Source: an uncultured Aquimarina sp.
GTDB lineage: Bacteria > Bacteroidota > Bacteroidia > Flavobacteriales > Flavobacteriaceae
DNA length: 64,000 nucleotides
Assembly (NCBI RefSeq): GCF_947496855.1
Contig: NZ_CANMED010000007.1
Coordinates: 1-64,000, forward strand
Reading direction: 5' to 3'
The position numbers and the translations under genes are program-made. Position 1 is the first letter of the stretch. The number at the start of each line of letters is the position of its first letter. The notes below the pieces were generated by a model. That model ran no database searches. It was not told the origin of the DNA and saw only the letters and a list, made by a program, of their open reading frames with translations. Below are positions 17,388 to 27,000 of this stretch, piece by piece.

Positions 17388-18566
17388 CTAAAAAGAAGTG
17401 ATTTCTTCCGTTACAGGTTTCATCTCTAGATGTCTTTTGATTTTTCGTTTAATTTCTGGCATTGGATTACGATATTTTTGTAATGGAATAAGTTGCTTAA
17501 ATCCGTATATATCATCACCACCTTTGCCACCATCGCGATTACTAGCAAAATATCCCATGTTATTTTCTTCACTGATGATAAAAGTAAAATCATCTTGAGA
17601 GCTATTAATAGGTGCTCCCATATTATAAACTGCCCAGTTTGTTTGTTCATCAGGTAAAACCATAAAAATATCCAAACCTCCAAAACCTACGTGCCCATCA
17701 CTCGCAAAAAACAATGTCCCTTTATCACTTACATACGGAAACGTTTCTCTACCTGCAGAGTTTATTAAACCTCCCAGGTTTTCTGGAGTTCCATAACTAC
17801 CGTCTTCGTTTATTGCTACTGCGTAAATATCAGATTTACCATAACTGCCTGGCATATCACTGGCAAAATACAAGAATTTCCCATCAGGTGACAATGCAGG
17901 ATGTGCTGTAGAGTACTCATCACTATTAAATGGTAATTCTTCTACGTTTTTCCATTTACCATTATCATAATCCGCTTTGTATATTTTTAAAAGCACGCAG
18001 CCTTTTGCGTTTCTTTTGTATTTTCTTTTAGAATAATTATTTCTGGTAAAGTATACCGTTTTTCCATCCAGACTAAAAGCTGCCGAAGATTCATGAAATT
18101 TCGTATTCACATCACCTTTTAATCTCGAAATTCCTTTATTAGGTATATTCTTGCTAGTGGTATATAAATCTAGAAAAGGTTCATTAGTATTTTCCTGAAG
18201 TATGACAGACAGAGATTTTCTATTTCGAGAAGAAGCAAATACGAGTTCTCCTTTATAAAAACTGGGCGCATAATCAGAATTTTTAGAGTTTATCCGTAAG
18301 GATTCTACTATAAAATTTGACGTATCATCATAAGTAGTTATAGATCGACCAGACAGAAAATCATAGACTTTCAGTTTTTTTGGATCTTCAGAAATGGTTG
18401 ACACATTAGCTACATCTGTAGCTATATTTAGATATACACTGGCTGTTTCTACAAAAGCATAGTCATATCGAGTTTCATTAGCAATTGCTAATGGCTTTTG
18501 TTGAGAAAATGTTGAATTCAGAAAAAAGAAAAAAACCAGCCCCAAAAGGTTTTTTTGCAATGTCAT
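17388..18566 (-). CDS. PD40 (WD40-like) beta-propeller protein lacking the OmpA domain
   Basis: A 392-residue exported protein (signal ending TFSQ, about residue 22). Residues about 90-370 carry PD40 blades: SPSFYKGELVFASSRNRK, FSLDGKTVYFTRNNYSK, LSPDGKFLYFASDMPGSYG, VSDKGTLFFASDGHVGFGGLDIF, EENNMGYFASNRDGGKGGDDIYGF. These are the blades found in OmpA-family T9SS-associated proteins (PorE-like). The usual carboxypeptidase-like and OmpA domains are missing: it ends about 30 residues after the propeller (KRKIKRHLEMK...). So either it is a stand-alone propeller or a shortened member. It has no nearby SprF or adhesin gene. Confidence 0.8.
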   Translation of the reverse strand: MTLQKNLLGLVFFFFLNSTFSQQKPLAIANETRYDYAFVETASVYLNIATDVANVSTISEDPKKLKVYDFLSGRSITTYDDTSNFIVESLRINSKNSDYAPSFYKGELVFASSRNRKSLSVILQENTNEPFLDLYTTSKNIPNKGISRLKGDVNTKFHESSAAFSLDGKTVYFTRNNYSKRKYKRNAKGCVLLKIYKADYDNGKWKNVEELPFNSDEYSTAHPALSPDGKFLYFASDMPGSYGKSDIYAVAINEDGSYGTPENLGGLINSAGRETFPYVSDKGTLFFASDGHVGFGGLDIFMVLPDEQTNWAVYNMGAPINSSQDDFTFIISEENNMGYFASNRDGGKGGDDIYGFKQLIPLQKYRNPMPEIKRKIKRHLEMKPVTEEITSF

Positions 18567-18907
18567 TGGTTACTTTTTTGTTTATCTTATACAACGTAAA
18601 CGAAACTAATGTATACTATAAAGCCCTCTTGTTTATGGTATTATCATAAACAAATGTTATTATACTTTATAAAAGTTACGATAATGCTATCCCCATAGCG
18701 CTAATTGTACTCAATTTGTGTTATATCACACAATGTACTGATCCTTAATAAAATAAAGTGTTAAAAATATAGAAAATAGTTTACAATCTTATTTTTGTTA
18801 TCAACAATACAAATCGAACATTCATATTTCCCTCTTTAGCTGTAAGAGGTTTATTGTATGTAGCGTTATTGTCTTATCCTGAAATAGGTTTACACAAAAG
18901 TGTGAAA

Positions 18908-19234
18908 ATGTATAAACTTTTTTTAGGACGAGACACGGCACCCGAAAGGATTCGGGCGCTAGCGATCATTCATACTAGCGCCATCCGGGACATTGTCGGG
19001 AAGTATGAACGTAATGAGATGAAGCCATCTATTGAGACTGCAAGAAGATTGGCTAATGCTCTTAATGTTACTCTTGATTATTTAGTAGGTGATAGTGATA
19101 CTACGGTGTTTGATAAAGATATCACTAAACGTATTGAAGATATTATTGATATGGGTAGTGAGGATAAAAATGCACTCTTTAAAATTATTGATGCTTATAT
19201 ACGTGACTTTAAAGCTAAAAAAGCATATTCTTAA
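18908..19234 (+). pseudogene. Decayed XRE-type HTH regulator
   Basis: From the ATG at 18908 this reads 108 residues. The second half is a normal XRE family HTH: VGKYERNEMKPSIETARRLA (residues about 32-51), then LNVTLDYLVGDSDTTVFDKDI and a C-terminal helix ending DFKAKKAYS. The N-terminal half lacks a recognisable helix 1 and helix 2. In their place there is a GC-rich stretch (18941-18982) built of two hairpins. The frame stays open, so it is a regulator fragment or degraded gene. A longer start (TTG at 18854) does not restore the missing part. It marks the left end of the Rhs island. Confidence 0.5.
18941..18982. repeat. GC-rich double hairpin inside HTH remnant
   Basis: CCCGAA/TTCGGG (18941-18946/18951-18956, 4-nt loop) is followed directly by GGCGCTAG/CTAGCGCC (18955-18962/18975-18982, 12-nt loop). 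The stretch is far more GC-rich than its surroundings and sits where the first helices of an HTH should be encoded. It may be an inserted repeat. Confidence 0.5.
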
Positions 19235-19241
19235 ACAAAAA

Positions 19242-19269
19242 AACCAGCCACAAGTCAATGTAACTGGTT
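19242..19269 (+). terminator. Weak terminator
   Basis: AACCAG (19242-19247) pairs with CTGGTT (19264-19269), followed by TCTTTACTTTT, just after the HTH remnant. The stem is only 6 bp. Confidence 0.3.
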
Positions 19270-19330
19270 CTTTACTTTTATAATTCTTCTTTGATCATCA
19301 CCCTAAGTCAGGAGACTTTGCGGAGCTGGG

Positions 19331-19765
19331 CTACTTCTTGAATATACATTTTATGATGACATCATTAGTCATTTTTGTAAAACTTTTATTATCAGATTTT
19401 ATATTCAAAGTAAAGCCATTTTGAGTAGAATCTTTTATTTTTAATTTATACTTTCTATCATTTTTCAATTGAGTAGAAATTTCTTTTAATTTAAAAGTCT
19501 CTAATACATTATTTTCGCTATCATACATATACATCATTAAAGGCTCTTCTTTATTTGAAAACAAGTATTGATTTGCGGAAAGCTGTAAACTTATGTTATT
19601 AGCGTTAATAGAATCTTTTCCAAGGAAATTATTAATATCCTTTTTATCACCTTTAAAATAACACTTAAACTCTTTCATATCAGAATTTTGAGTAATGTTT
19701 TTTGATTTTACACAACAGAAAGAAAGAAAAGAACCTACTATTAAGATATAAATAATATTTTTCAT
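19331..19765 (-). CDS. Small lipoprotein, candidate immunity protein for the Rhs toxin
   Basis: A 144-residue lipoprotein (hydrophobic leader, cysteines at about 17-18 in SFLSFCC). The mature part is Lys/Asn-rich with short strands (KEFKCYFKGDKKDINNFL, YLFSNKEEPLMMYMYDSENN, GFTLNIKSDNKSFTKMTND) and one or two further cysteines. I recognise no family. It starts 3 nt after the stop of the Rhs gene on the same strand, the position of an immunity gene, and as a lipoprotein it would face the periplasm, where a wall-acting toxin would be met. Its role is inferred from place alone. Confidence 0.6.
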   Translation of the reverse strand: MKNIIYILIVGSFLSFCCVKSKNITQNSDMKEFKCYFKGDKKDINNFLGKDSINANNISLQLSANQYLFSNKEEPLMMYMYDSENNVLETFKLKEISTQLKNDRKYKLKIKDSTQNGFTLNIKSDNKSFTKMTNDVIIKCIFKK

Positions 19766-19768
19766 TTA

Positions 19769-22700
19769 TTAATTTTTATTATAATAAGGATTATTTGTAC
19801 CACCTACAGGAGTAGGTGCATACGGAAGTGCATCTCCAGCTTTTTTAGCATCATCTACCTTGAAAGTAAAATGATTTTGACCTGCCTTTTGAATAATGTT
19901 TTGAACACCTGTCCCTGATTTGTTTTTAAGAACAACCACAGAAAAGTGTCTCTCATCTGCAACTACCGCTTTTGACATATTATCAACATGTTTTTGTAAT
20001 TTAGGATCATTTATTATTCCATCAATTTGAACTTTTGATTTACCTTGTGCTTTCAAGTTTTTTCTTATTTGAGAAATAAGGTACTTTTTAGTTTTAGGCT
20101 CACTATTTAACCTATAATGAATAATCGTCCCAATTTTAGAAGATGATTCTGATACAGAAGTATAATTATTCTTTAAAATTGATGCTAAATTTTCAATATT
20201 ATTATTATTAGGATTATCCCATTGACTTTTAATCGTCTTATCACTTCCACAAGCAAAATTTGCACAATTCCATCTATCTTGTTTACCAGCAACTTCATTA
20301 ATTGCTCCGTTAATTGCTTTAACTTCTTCTAAATTTCCTAATCCAAAAGAATCACCTTCATTAATCGCCGTATTTCCTAATTCAGAATGTGCACTTAAAA
20401 TATCCTTTTCACTTATTCCAAGCTGCGTGCTTAACGATTCTAAATTGTCTCCTTCTTCAGCAGTAAAACTTAATGCATAACTAGTATTTCCTTGCTTATC
20501 TGTATTCGTAACAATATTAACAATCCACAAACCATTAGGGTCTGTATAAATAAGAGGGTTATTACCACCGTAGTTGAAAGGTGAAAGGTCATAATAAAAC
20601 TCACTAACAGGATCAGGATTCATCCATCTACCTAATGTGGGATCATAATTTCTAGCACCATAATCTACCCAATCAAGACCTAATTCATTCTGTTCTTCCT
20701 TACCGTTATATCCGTATGGATGCTCAGAAACTATGGTGTTGTTGTATCCTTTATGTTGTAGTCCAAAGGGATAATAATTCTTCTCTTGTAGTATTTCCAT
20801 TGCCAGATCTCCATCTCCGTCAACATCTGCATCATTTCTAAGCACATCTATATGACCATCATTATCCTTATCGGAGTAAGACAGTCTAATGTTTCCTAAG
20901 TGATCTTTATATTGATATACATACTGATATCCTTGGCTAAGATTATTCTGGTTTATAGGTTCTATATATCCTTCGGGATGGTTAAAGAACTTTAGTACTT
21001 TTTCATCAGAATTATTAGGTCCCGGAGGTAATCCTATGGAATAATTACTTTCATAGATATAATTTCCTGCATATTCGGTAGTATTACTAGATGGATAGTT
21101 TGTGACTACTTTTCTCAATTTAGTTCCCGTGGCATCATATACATACTCAATACGTTTCTGTTGGGTCGGTATACGAGATACAAACTCAATCCTTTCGGGT
21201 AAGTTTAAGTGATTATAGGTAATACTAGAAATTTCTTTATTGTTATCTTTTATCATATTTCCATTATCATCATAAAGATAATCATTATCTGTATTATTTC
21301 CGTCAATAAAACCTTCGTTCTTATTACCACTATCAGTTACTTTGTTTAGTTTATTACCATCATCGTATACATAGGTAAGGTTGTCCATCACATTATCAGT
21401 ACCTGTCTGATCATACCTTATAAGGGTAGCTATATTACCATTTTTATCATATTCTATATCTCTTACATCATAAGATCTACGAAAAGCCTCAGTAAGAGAT
21501 TCGTTAAACCTTAAATAACTATCCTTTATCCTATTTAAAGCGTCATATTCATACGCATAGGATCTTTTAGTATTATCATTAGCAGTTTTCCATATGGTTT
21601 GCGAGATATTTCCATTATATAATGTAGATACATCATAACGTCCTTCTAATTGATTATAATTAATCTTAAAAGAAAATAAATCATTACCTATATTATCGAC
21701 ATCATTAATTTCTTTTAACCATCCTCTTACATTGTAGGTATAATCAACATCTTGTAATCCGCCACCTACTTCTTTAGAAGCTAATTGTCCTAACTCATCA
21801 TAGCTATTCGCTACGATTTGTTCTTCTGCTTGATTGTTGATCGTTTGTTTTTGATCTAACAATCTACCCATATGATCGTATGTAAACGTATCTATGGTTA
21901 CAATCGGTGTATTCACATCTTTGATATGGGTAGTTTTGGTTTCTAACACCTTGCCTGCAAAATCGAATTTACTTTCTATAATATCTATTGTATTAAGATA
22001 TTCATTGGTACTATGTACATAGATTGGCCTTGCTTTTTGATCATAATAGGTTACAGTGGTAATCCAATAACTGGTACCTAATACGCGTACTTTGGATCCA
22101 GTAGCTACTCCTTTTACATTGGTATCGATAGTTTGTTCCAAAGAAGTACCTGGATTGGTCGCATTATGATCAAAGGTGTAATTGTCGTAGTAGTTTATAG
22201 TCAGTAGATCTCCTCCACCAGGAAATGTGTTATTACTATAATATAATCTAATTCCATTTACCAGTATAGAAGTTGTATTTGTTTTGTATTCATACTCAGG
22301 TAAATTATCATTATCAAGATTGTTTTGTAAACCTGCTCTAGTAGTATCCCAAGGAAATTTCTCAATTCCTGTAAACACTGCTCTTCCAAAAGCATCGTAC
22401 TTAGTGTAGAGCCAATCTCGCTGTGGTCGCTGTACAGCATCTTGAGTAAGAATAGGTTGGTCTAATTTGTTATATATAATATATTCCCATCCTTTACCAG
22501 GGATTTTCTTTTCGACTAATCGATTACGGTAATCATATATATATTGATAACATAGTTCTGCTAGTTCTTCCGGAGACACATCGTCCGTAACATCTACTTT
22601 TGGTGGGATTACATAGGTTAGGTTCCCAAAATCATCATATACATAATAGGTATCGTGTACCACAGAGTTTGCTGAGTCTGCCGAAGCATAGGTTCTTTTT

Positions 22701-23635
22701 AGGATCACTCGTCCTAACTTGTCTTTATACTCTTTAGTTGTATGATCATCTGTATGTGTTTGATTTGGTTGCCAATTTTCATCTTTGGTAATCGTTACAT
22801 AAAGCTCGTTGGGATCATAGAATCCGTCTTTTACCAAGATAGGGAGTTCTGTATTATTTTCATGAAAGTTCACCTTAAAATACACCACCTCATCCGCTTC
22901 ATTAGTAGTCCAATCAAATTTAATGGTATGATCGGTGTCTACAGCATCATTAGCTTTCCAGGCTTTTCCTGGTGCTCCTTGTTCCAAAACACGGTTTAAA
23001 GGTGATGGTTCAAAAATACTTTCGGAATAGGCATTGACATCGGCTTCTGCCATTACTATGAAGTCATCCTCGTACTTAGTTTGATAATAGTTATTTATGT
23101 CATCCGTAATATTTACAGCATTATAACTTCCCAACGCACCGCTTTGTCTCTCAAAAGGCAGGTATTGTTTCGCTTGTCTCCCATACTCATCATAGCCGAT
23201 ATGGGTGACGATGTCTTTCTTGTCAGGAGAGGCTTTGATCCCTATTTGTTGTTTAGCACGACCTAACCCATCAAAATAGGTAATACCCTCGATGACGTCG
23301 CTATTGTTTTTGATTCCAGTTGATGGATTTAACAATTGTGATTCTGTGATCGGCACCTGAAAGGTTCTTGTAAACACATAATTTTCATCTGTATCTAAGA
23401 TACTGGGAATATATGCATCAGCAGAAATTGTAGCAGTAAAAACCGTTCCGGGTTGTATCCAGGTAGTGGGTTTAATAGTGATCGCTTGACCCGCCTTTAC
23501 ATTCAGTAATGCCGGATCACTGGATGCATTGATAGTTTCATCTTCTATGGTAACTGTATCTGCTACCTGGGCAGTTGTAGTCATTCCTACTAGAACTAGT
23601 AGGATTCTTATACTATGTTTTATACTATTTTTCAT
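19769..23635 (-). CDS. DUF6443 Rhs/YD-repeat protein with C-terminal LysM-like and Cys-His domain (candidate toxin)
   Basis: A 1288-residue exported protein (signal ending TTTAQ, about residue 23). DUF6443 (TYFDGLGRAKQQIGIK, GYDEYGRQAKQYLPF) covers the N-part. YD repeats follow (YDYDDFGNLTYV-type, YVYDDGNKLNKVTD, YDYDNGNMIKDNN-like). The Rhs core (QYVYQYKDHLGNIRLSYSD, YDYGARNYDPTLGRWMNPDP, FNYGGNNPLIYTDPNG) ends at residue 1035. The tail of 253 residues is distinct. Residues about 1057-1102 (EEGDNLESLSTQLGISEKDI, INEGDSFGLGN) look LysM-like. After that, W-N-Cys1124-A-N-F-A and later R-His1230-F-S-V-V-V with a following Gly/Asn-rich strand resemble a papain-like CHAP/NlpC peptidase or amidase. 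The peptidase call is inferred from the motif pair. Confidence 0.75.
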   Translation of the reverse strand: MKNSIKHSIRILLVLVGMTTTAQVADTVTIEDETINASSDPALLNVKAGQAITIKPTTWIQPGTVFTATISADAYIPSILDTDENYVFTRTFQVPITESQLLNPSTGIKNNSDVIEGITYFDGLGRAKQQIGIKASPDKKDIVTHIGYDEYGRQAKQYLPFERQSGALGSYNAVNITDDINNYYQTKYEDDFIVMAEADVNAYSESIFEPSPLNRVLEQGAPGKAWKANDAVDTDHTIKFDWTTNEADEVVYFKVNFHENNTELPILVKDGFYDPNELYVTITKDENWQPNQTHTDDHTTKEYKDKLGRVILKRTYASADSANSVVHDTYYVYDDFGNLTYVIPPKVDVTDDVSPEELAELCYQYIYDYRNRLVEKKIPGKGWEYIIYNKLDQPILTQDAVQRPQRDWLYTKYDAFGRAVFTGIEKFPWDTTRAGLQNNLDNDNLPEYEYKTNTTSILVNGIRLYYSNNTFPGGGDLLTINYYDNYTFDHNATNPGTSLEQTIDTNVKGVATGSKVRVLGTSYWITTVTYYDQKARPIYVHSTNEYLNTIDIIESKFDFAGKVLETKTTHIKDVNTPIVTIDTFTYDHMGRLLDQKQTINNQAEEQIVANSYDELGQLASKEVGGGLQDVDYTYNVRGWLKEINDVDNIGNDLFSFKINYNQLEGRYDVSTLYNGNISQTIWKTANDNTKRSYAYEYDALNRIKDSYLRFNESLTEAFRRSYDVRDIEYDKNGNIATLIRYDQTGTDNVMDNLTYVYDDGNKLNKVTDSGNKNEGFIDGNNTDNDYLYDDNGNMIKDNNKEISSITYNHLNLPERIEFVSRIPTQQKRIEYVYDATGTKLRKVVTNYPSSNTTEYAGNYIYESNYSIGLPPGPNNSDEKVLKFFNHPEGYIEPINQNNLSQGYQYVYQYKDHLGNIRLSYSDKDNDGHIDVLRNDADVDGDGDLAMEILQEKNYYPFGLQHKGYNNTIVSEHPYGYNGKEEQNELGLDWVDYGARNYDPTLGRWMNPDPVSEFYYDLSPFNYGGNNPLIYTDPNGLWIVNIVTNTDKQGNTSYALSFTAEEGDNLESLSTQLGISEKDILSAHSELGNTAINEGDSFGLGNLEEVKAINGAINEVAGKQDRWNCANFACGSDKTIKSQWDNPNNNNIENLASILKNNYTSVSESSSKIGTIIHYRLNSEPKTKKYLISQIRKNLKAQGKSKVQIDGIINDPKLQKHVDNMSKAVVADERHFSVVVLKNKSGTGVQNIIQKAGQNHFTFKVDDAKKAGDALPYAPTPVGGTNNPYYNKN

Positions 23636-23642
23636 CCTTTAC

Positions 23643-26600
23643 TTAGTTTTTGTAGTTATACTGGTTTTCTGATAGAATATTACCATCCTGATCTTTTACG
23701 AATTTTAAACGGTTGAACTCGTCATAGTGATAGATCATTGTATACCCTCGAGGATCGGTCATACTGGTAACACCAATTAGTGGGTCATAGGTGTATGATG
23801 TAATCATAGGAGTTTGAACAAAATACCCATCTTCTCTTAATGTATTAAACATATCGCGTAAATCATCTTCTTCTGTATCCGTATCTTCATTATCAGATGC
23901 AGACTTTATTTGATTGATCAGGTTTCTGGTAACTGTTAACATATTAGCATAAGAAGCATTCTCGATCTTTGCTATTGGATATTGGTCATTATATCCCCAG
24001 ATATATATTATATGTGTGTTATCAGCTTTTGAAACTTCTAAGGGATTACCATAATCATCATAGCTATAGTATTGGATTCGATCTTCTAATCCATCTTCAT
24101 TTTTAGAAGATTTTATATATTCTGTACTTATAATATCATTGCTCCAGTTACGATAAGTGGTTTGTTGTTTAGATAACTGAAAATCACTTTTAGTAACCGT
24201 TATCTCCAATGGTGCAGCCAATCTGTTTTTAATTATCAAATCATTATTTATAGCGCTATTTAATGTATAAGGATATTCATAACTAGTTATATAGGATTCA
24301 TTCCTACTATCGATTACTTCTTTTTCTTTTATATGCCCTTGAGGGTTCATATAGTCATAGTTTTTAATACTGATAAGGTTAGAATTGTTTAAAAATTCTG
24401 TGTTCTTTTCGGTAGTTAACCATTCACGATCTATATTATTTCCAAAGACGGTACTGTTACTGGTATATCCATTAGAACCAGAAGTATTATTGGCAGCAAT
24501 AATACCAATACTAAGAGCATAGACACGTTGATTTATTCCAGTAAGAGAGGTTCCATTACCATCAAAGTCATAGGTGTATTCTTTTGAAGAAATAGGATTT
24601 GAAGACGAATTATTATAAACTTCTTCTGTTAATGGTTTTCCATTTTTAAATTCTTTGTTATCCACATCCAAAAAAGGAAACGTTAAGCTTTGCTCTACAG
24701 GACTGCATACGAATGTTTTTTTAGTATATCCTAAATAGTTGTTGCTATTCCCTTTAATTCTTTCAACGACCGTATCATAAAAAATATGTGAGCCCATAAA
24801 ATATCCTAGTGGCACATTACTACTGCTAGAATACACATCATAAACAGCACTGCAAATGCCATTTCCTATCGCACCATTTACTGAAGACATTCTATATTCC
24901 GTAATGTTACGTTTTCTAAATAACTTACCATAACTCTTGCCATTTGTATCTTCATAAATGAATTCCTTTTCTGTACATTCTGAACTGTTATTATTTGGAC
25001 AGTTCTTAATTTTAGAAATTCTAATTCCGGCAGTTTCTGTTATTACGGCAGATGTTACTTCCTTAGATACGGAAGCAGATGCAATTATAATATCTCCAGT
25101 TGTATAGGCAACGCCAAAATTTTCTACTTCTACTTTAAGTTCATATGTTCCTGGTCTTAATTTATATCGTCTGTTTAATGTTTTTTGTCCTGGCGAAAAG
25201 TGTGTTGGACCACCAATAGAACGATATACTGTATCGCATCCGCTACCGTCACCAGGAGGACCGCTATAACATTCAATATCAGCACAACCTACATTAGAAC
25301 CATTAATCTTACTTAACGAAGCCCTCGCTATTCCTGGTATAGAATTCCCCAATATGCCACCATCATCGGCAATCTTTCTTACATTCAAGTTAACTGAAAT
25401 ATGCTGAAGGCCTTCCTCTACGGTAAAAGTCAATTTGTCCGTCTTATAATTGGTACCTTGATTTTGTTCTTGCCAATTTAAACTAACATTTTTTGATCCA
25501 ACAAATTGTAATTCAGCATTTTGACAGGTATACGGAATAGGGTTAGAAATAGCATCTACCGAATTAAGCTGATATTCAATTTCTGAAGAGCCTTTTGTAG
25601 GGTAGGTGATTTTTTTAAGAGCTCCCATTCTTGTTTTCTCAAAGTCTGGTTTTCTGCCTCCAAATACATCATAGGTATTATAAGAGTTAATTAAAAAATT
25701 ATTAGGGTTTGAGTTATAATAGCCCCAAAAGTCCTGCTCATAAAAAGGTATGACATCGGGAGGAGATGTATAATAATCAAAACTGTAAAAATTCTTATTG
25801 TCGTTATTAATTCTAACCTCAGTTAAAAGTTTTCTGGTTTTATCAAGGTTATCAAAATATAAATCATATGTATTTATAACTTTGTTGTTTTGGTTAAGGA
25901 CACGTATTCTATCAAGATGTGATAAATACTTATTTTTATTACTATTATTATCTGAAAGGGTTATAATTGTATTATCAAATTCTATTTTTCCTTTCGGAAA
26001 CACAATGTTCTTTATGATTTTAGAAGTTATTTGATAATTACGTGTTGAAGTTGTTAATGGGCTACTCGAACAATTTGAGTCTCCAGAAACCCATTGTCTA
26101 AAACTTTGTGATTTTGTACTTTGATAATGTACAGTAACATCGTAATTAAATGTTAGCTCTTCATTATTAATCAATATTACTTTGGATAATTTCCAACCAG
26201 ATGTATAGCCATTATGCATTGAGCCCGCAATTTCATTTAAAGAAATAGGTTGCGTACGAGTGGTGGTTTCTTTTTCCTGGAAAAAATATTGAATACCATT
26301 GTCATCGGTAATTTTTATACCTTGATTAAATGAAAAATCATTATTTATAAGTTCAATTTTATATGGTTTATAGGGCTTTATTACAGGTTTTCTATTTTCA
26401 TCAAAATAGAAGGTAACACTCATGTTTCCAACATTTGCAATAAATCTATCAGGTTGTAAATCAATAAGGTTTTCTGATGCTAGCTGATTAACATAACTTT
26501 TTCTTTGCGGAGTTAATTGATTATTAATGTAAGGGATTACTATGTTTTCTCCTGTCATTTGACTCCCTATATATCCAGCAGGATCTTCATCTGGACGTCC

Positions 26601-26927
26601 TTTCATTTGTCTAGTGATCATTCCCCCAGCACTTAAATTCCATCCTATTCCTAAATGCCCAGGTATTTGATCTACAACTAAACCATTATGCTGATAATTC
26701 ACAGAAACGGGTAGTTGAAAGCCAACTTCTTCAATAGTATATATGGGAACAGAAAAGCTAGCCATTCCTACTGATAAATTAACTGGTATTTCACCGAATC
26801 GACCTAAATTAGACGCTTCGGGAGAAGCAGGAAAAATTTTGGGAATATCGTTTGGATCTTGGGAAAATAATAGACTACTAATTAGTAGTAGTGCTAATGT
26901 AATTAATAGGCTAGATGATTTTTTCAT
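23643..26927 (-). CDS. Large Rhs/YD-repeat surface protein
   Basis: A 1094-residue exported protein (signal ending LLFSQ). The start domain (SPEASNLGRFGEIPVNLSVG, FQLPVSVNYQHNGLVVDQIP, HLGIGWNLSAGGMITRQMKG) is typical of Bacteroidota Rhs proteins related to SpvB-type shells. The middle part is beta-rich with several Cys-containing stretches (NVGCADIECYSGPPGDGSGC). YD repeats occupy the C-terminal quarter (YYSYDDYGNPLEVSK, YHYDEFNRLKFVKDQDGN). It has no toxin-like tail of its own. It lies 7 nt upstream of the DUF6443 Rhs gene; such pairs are common in Bacteroidota, and the second protein carries the variable end. Whether both are exported by T9SS or otherwise is unclear: there is no T9SS tail. 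Confidence 0.8.
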   Translation of the reverse strand: MKKSSSLLITLALLLISSLLFSQDPNDIPKIFPASPEASNLGRFGEIPVNLSVGMASFSVPIYTIEEVGFQLPVSVNYQHNGLVVDQIPGHLGIGWNLSAGGMITRQMKGRPDEDPAGYIGSQMTGENIVIPYINNQLTPQRKSYVNQLASENLIDLQPDRFIANVGNMSVTFYFDENRKPVIKPYKPYKIELINNDFSFNQGIKITDDNGIQYFFQEKETTTRTQPISLNEIAGSMHNGYTSGWKLSKVILINNEELTFNYDVTVHYQSTKSQSFRQWVSGDSNCSSSPLTTSTRNYQITSKIIKNIVFPKGKIEFDNTIITLSDNNSNKNKYLSHLDRIRVLNQNNKVINTYDLYFDNLDKTRKLLTEVRINNDNKNFYSFDYYTSPPDVIPFYEQDFWGYYNSNPNNFLINSYNTYDVFGGRKPDFEKTRMGALKKITYPTKGSSEIEYQLNSVDAISNPIPYTCQNAELQFVGSKNVSLNWQEQNQGTNYKTDKLTFTVEEGLQHISVNLNVRKIADDGGILGNSIPGIARASLSKINGSNVGCADIECYSGPPGDGSGCDTVYRSIGGPTHFSPGQKTLNRRYKLRPGTYELKVEVENFGVAYTTGDIIIASASVSKEVTSAVITETAGIRISKIKNCPNNNSSECTEKEFIYEDTNGKSYGKLFRKRNITEYRMSSVNGAIGNGICSAVYDVYSSSSNVPLGYFMGSHIFYDTVVERIKGNSNNYLGYTKKTFVCSPVEQSLTFPFLDVDNKEFKNGKPLTEEVYNNSSSNPISSKEYTYDFDGNGTSLTGINQRVYALSIGIIAANNTSGSNGYTSNSTVFGNNIDREWLTTEKNTEFLNNSNLISIKNYDYMNPQGHIKEKEVIDSRNESYITSYEYPYTLNSAINNDLIIKNRLAAPLEITVTKSDFQLSKQQTTYRNWSNDIISTEYIKSSKNEDGLEDRIQYYSYDDYGNPLEVSKADNTHIIYIWGYNDQYPIAKIENASYANMLTVTRNLINQIKSASDNEDTDTEEDDLRDMFNTLREDGYFVQTPMITSYTYDPLIGVTSMTDPRGYTMIYHYDEFNRLKFVKDQDGNILSENQYNYKN

Positions 26928-27000
26928 TGATATAACAGTTTAGTTAAGAAATAATATTGAATGGAAATACTTAGCACTTTTTTAAAAGATAAGAAATAAG

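Noticed and set aside
18854-18907. Longer start (TTG) of HTH remnant
   Set aside because: Adds residues without restoring the missing first helices.
18941-18982. Possible attachment site or tRNA fragment
   Set aside because: The hairpins do not make a cloverleaf and no integrase or tRNA lies near.
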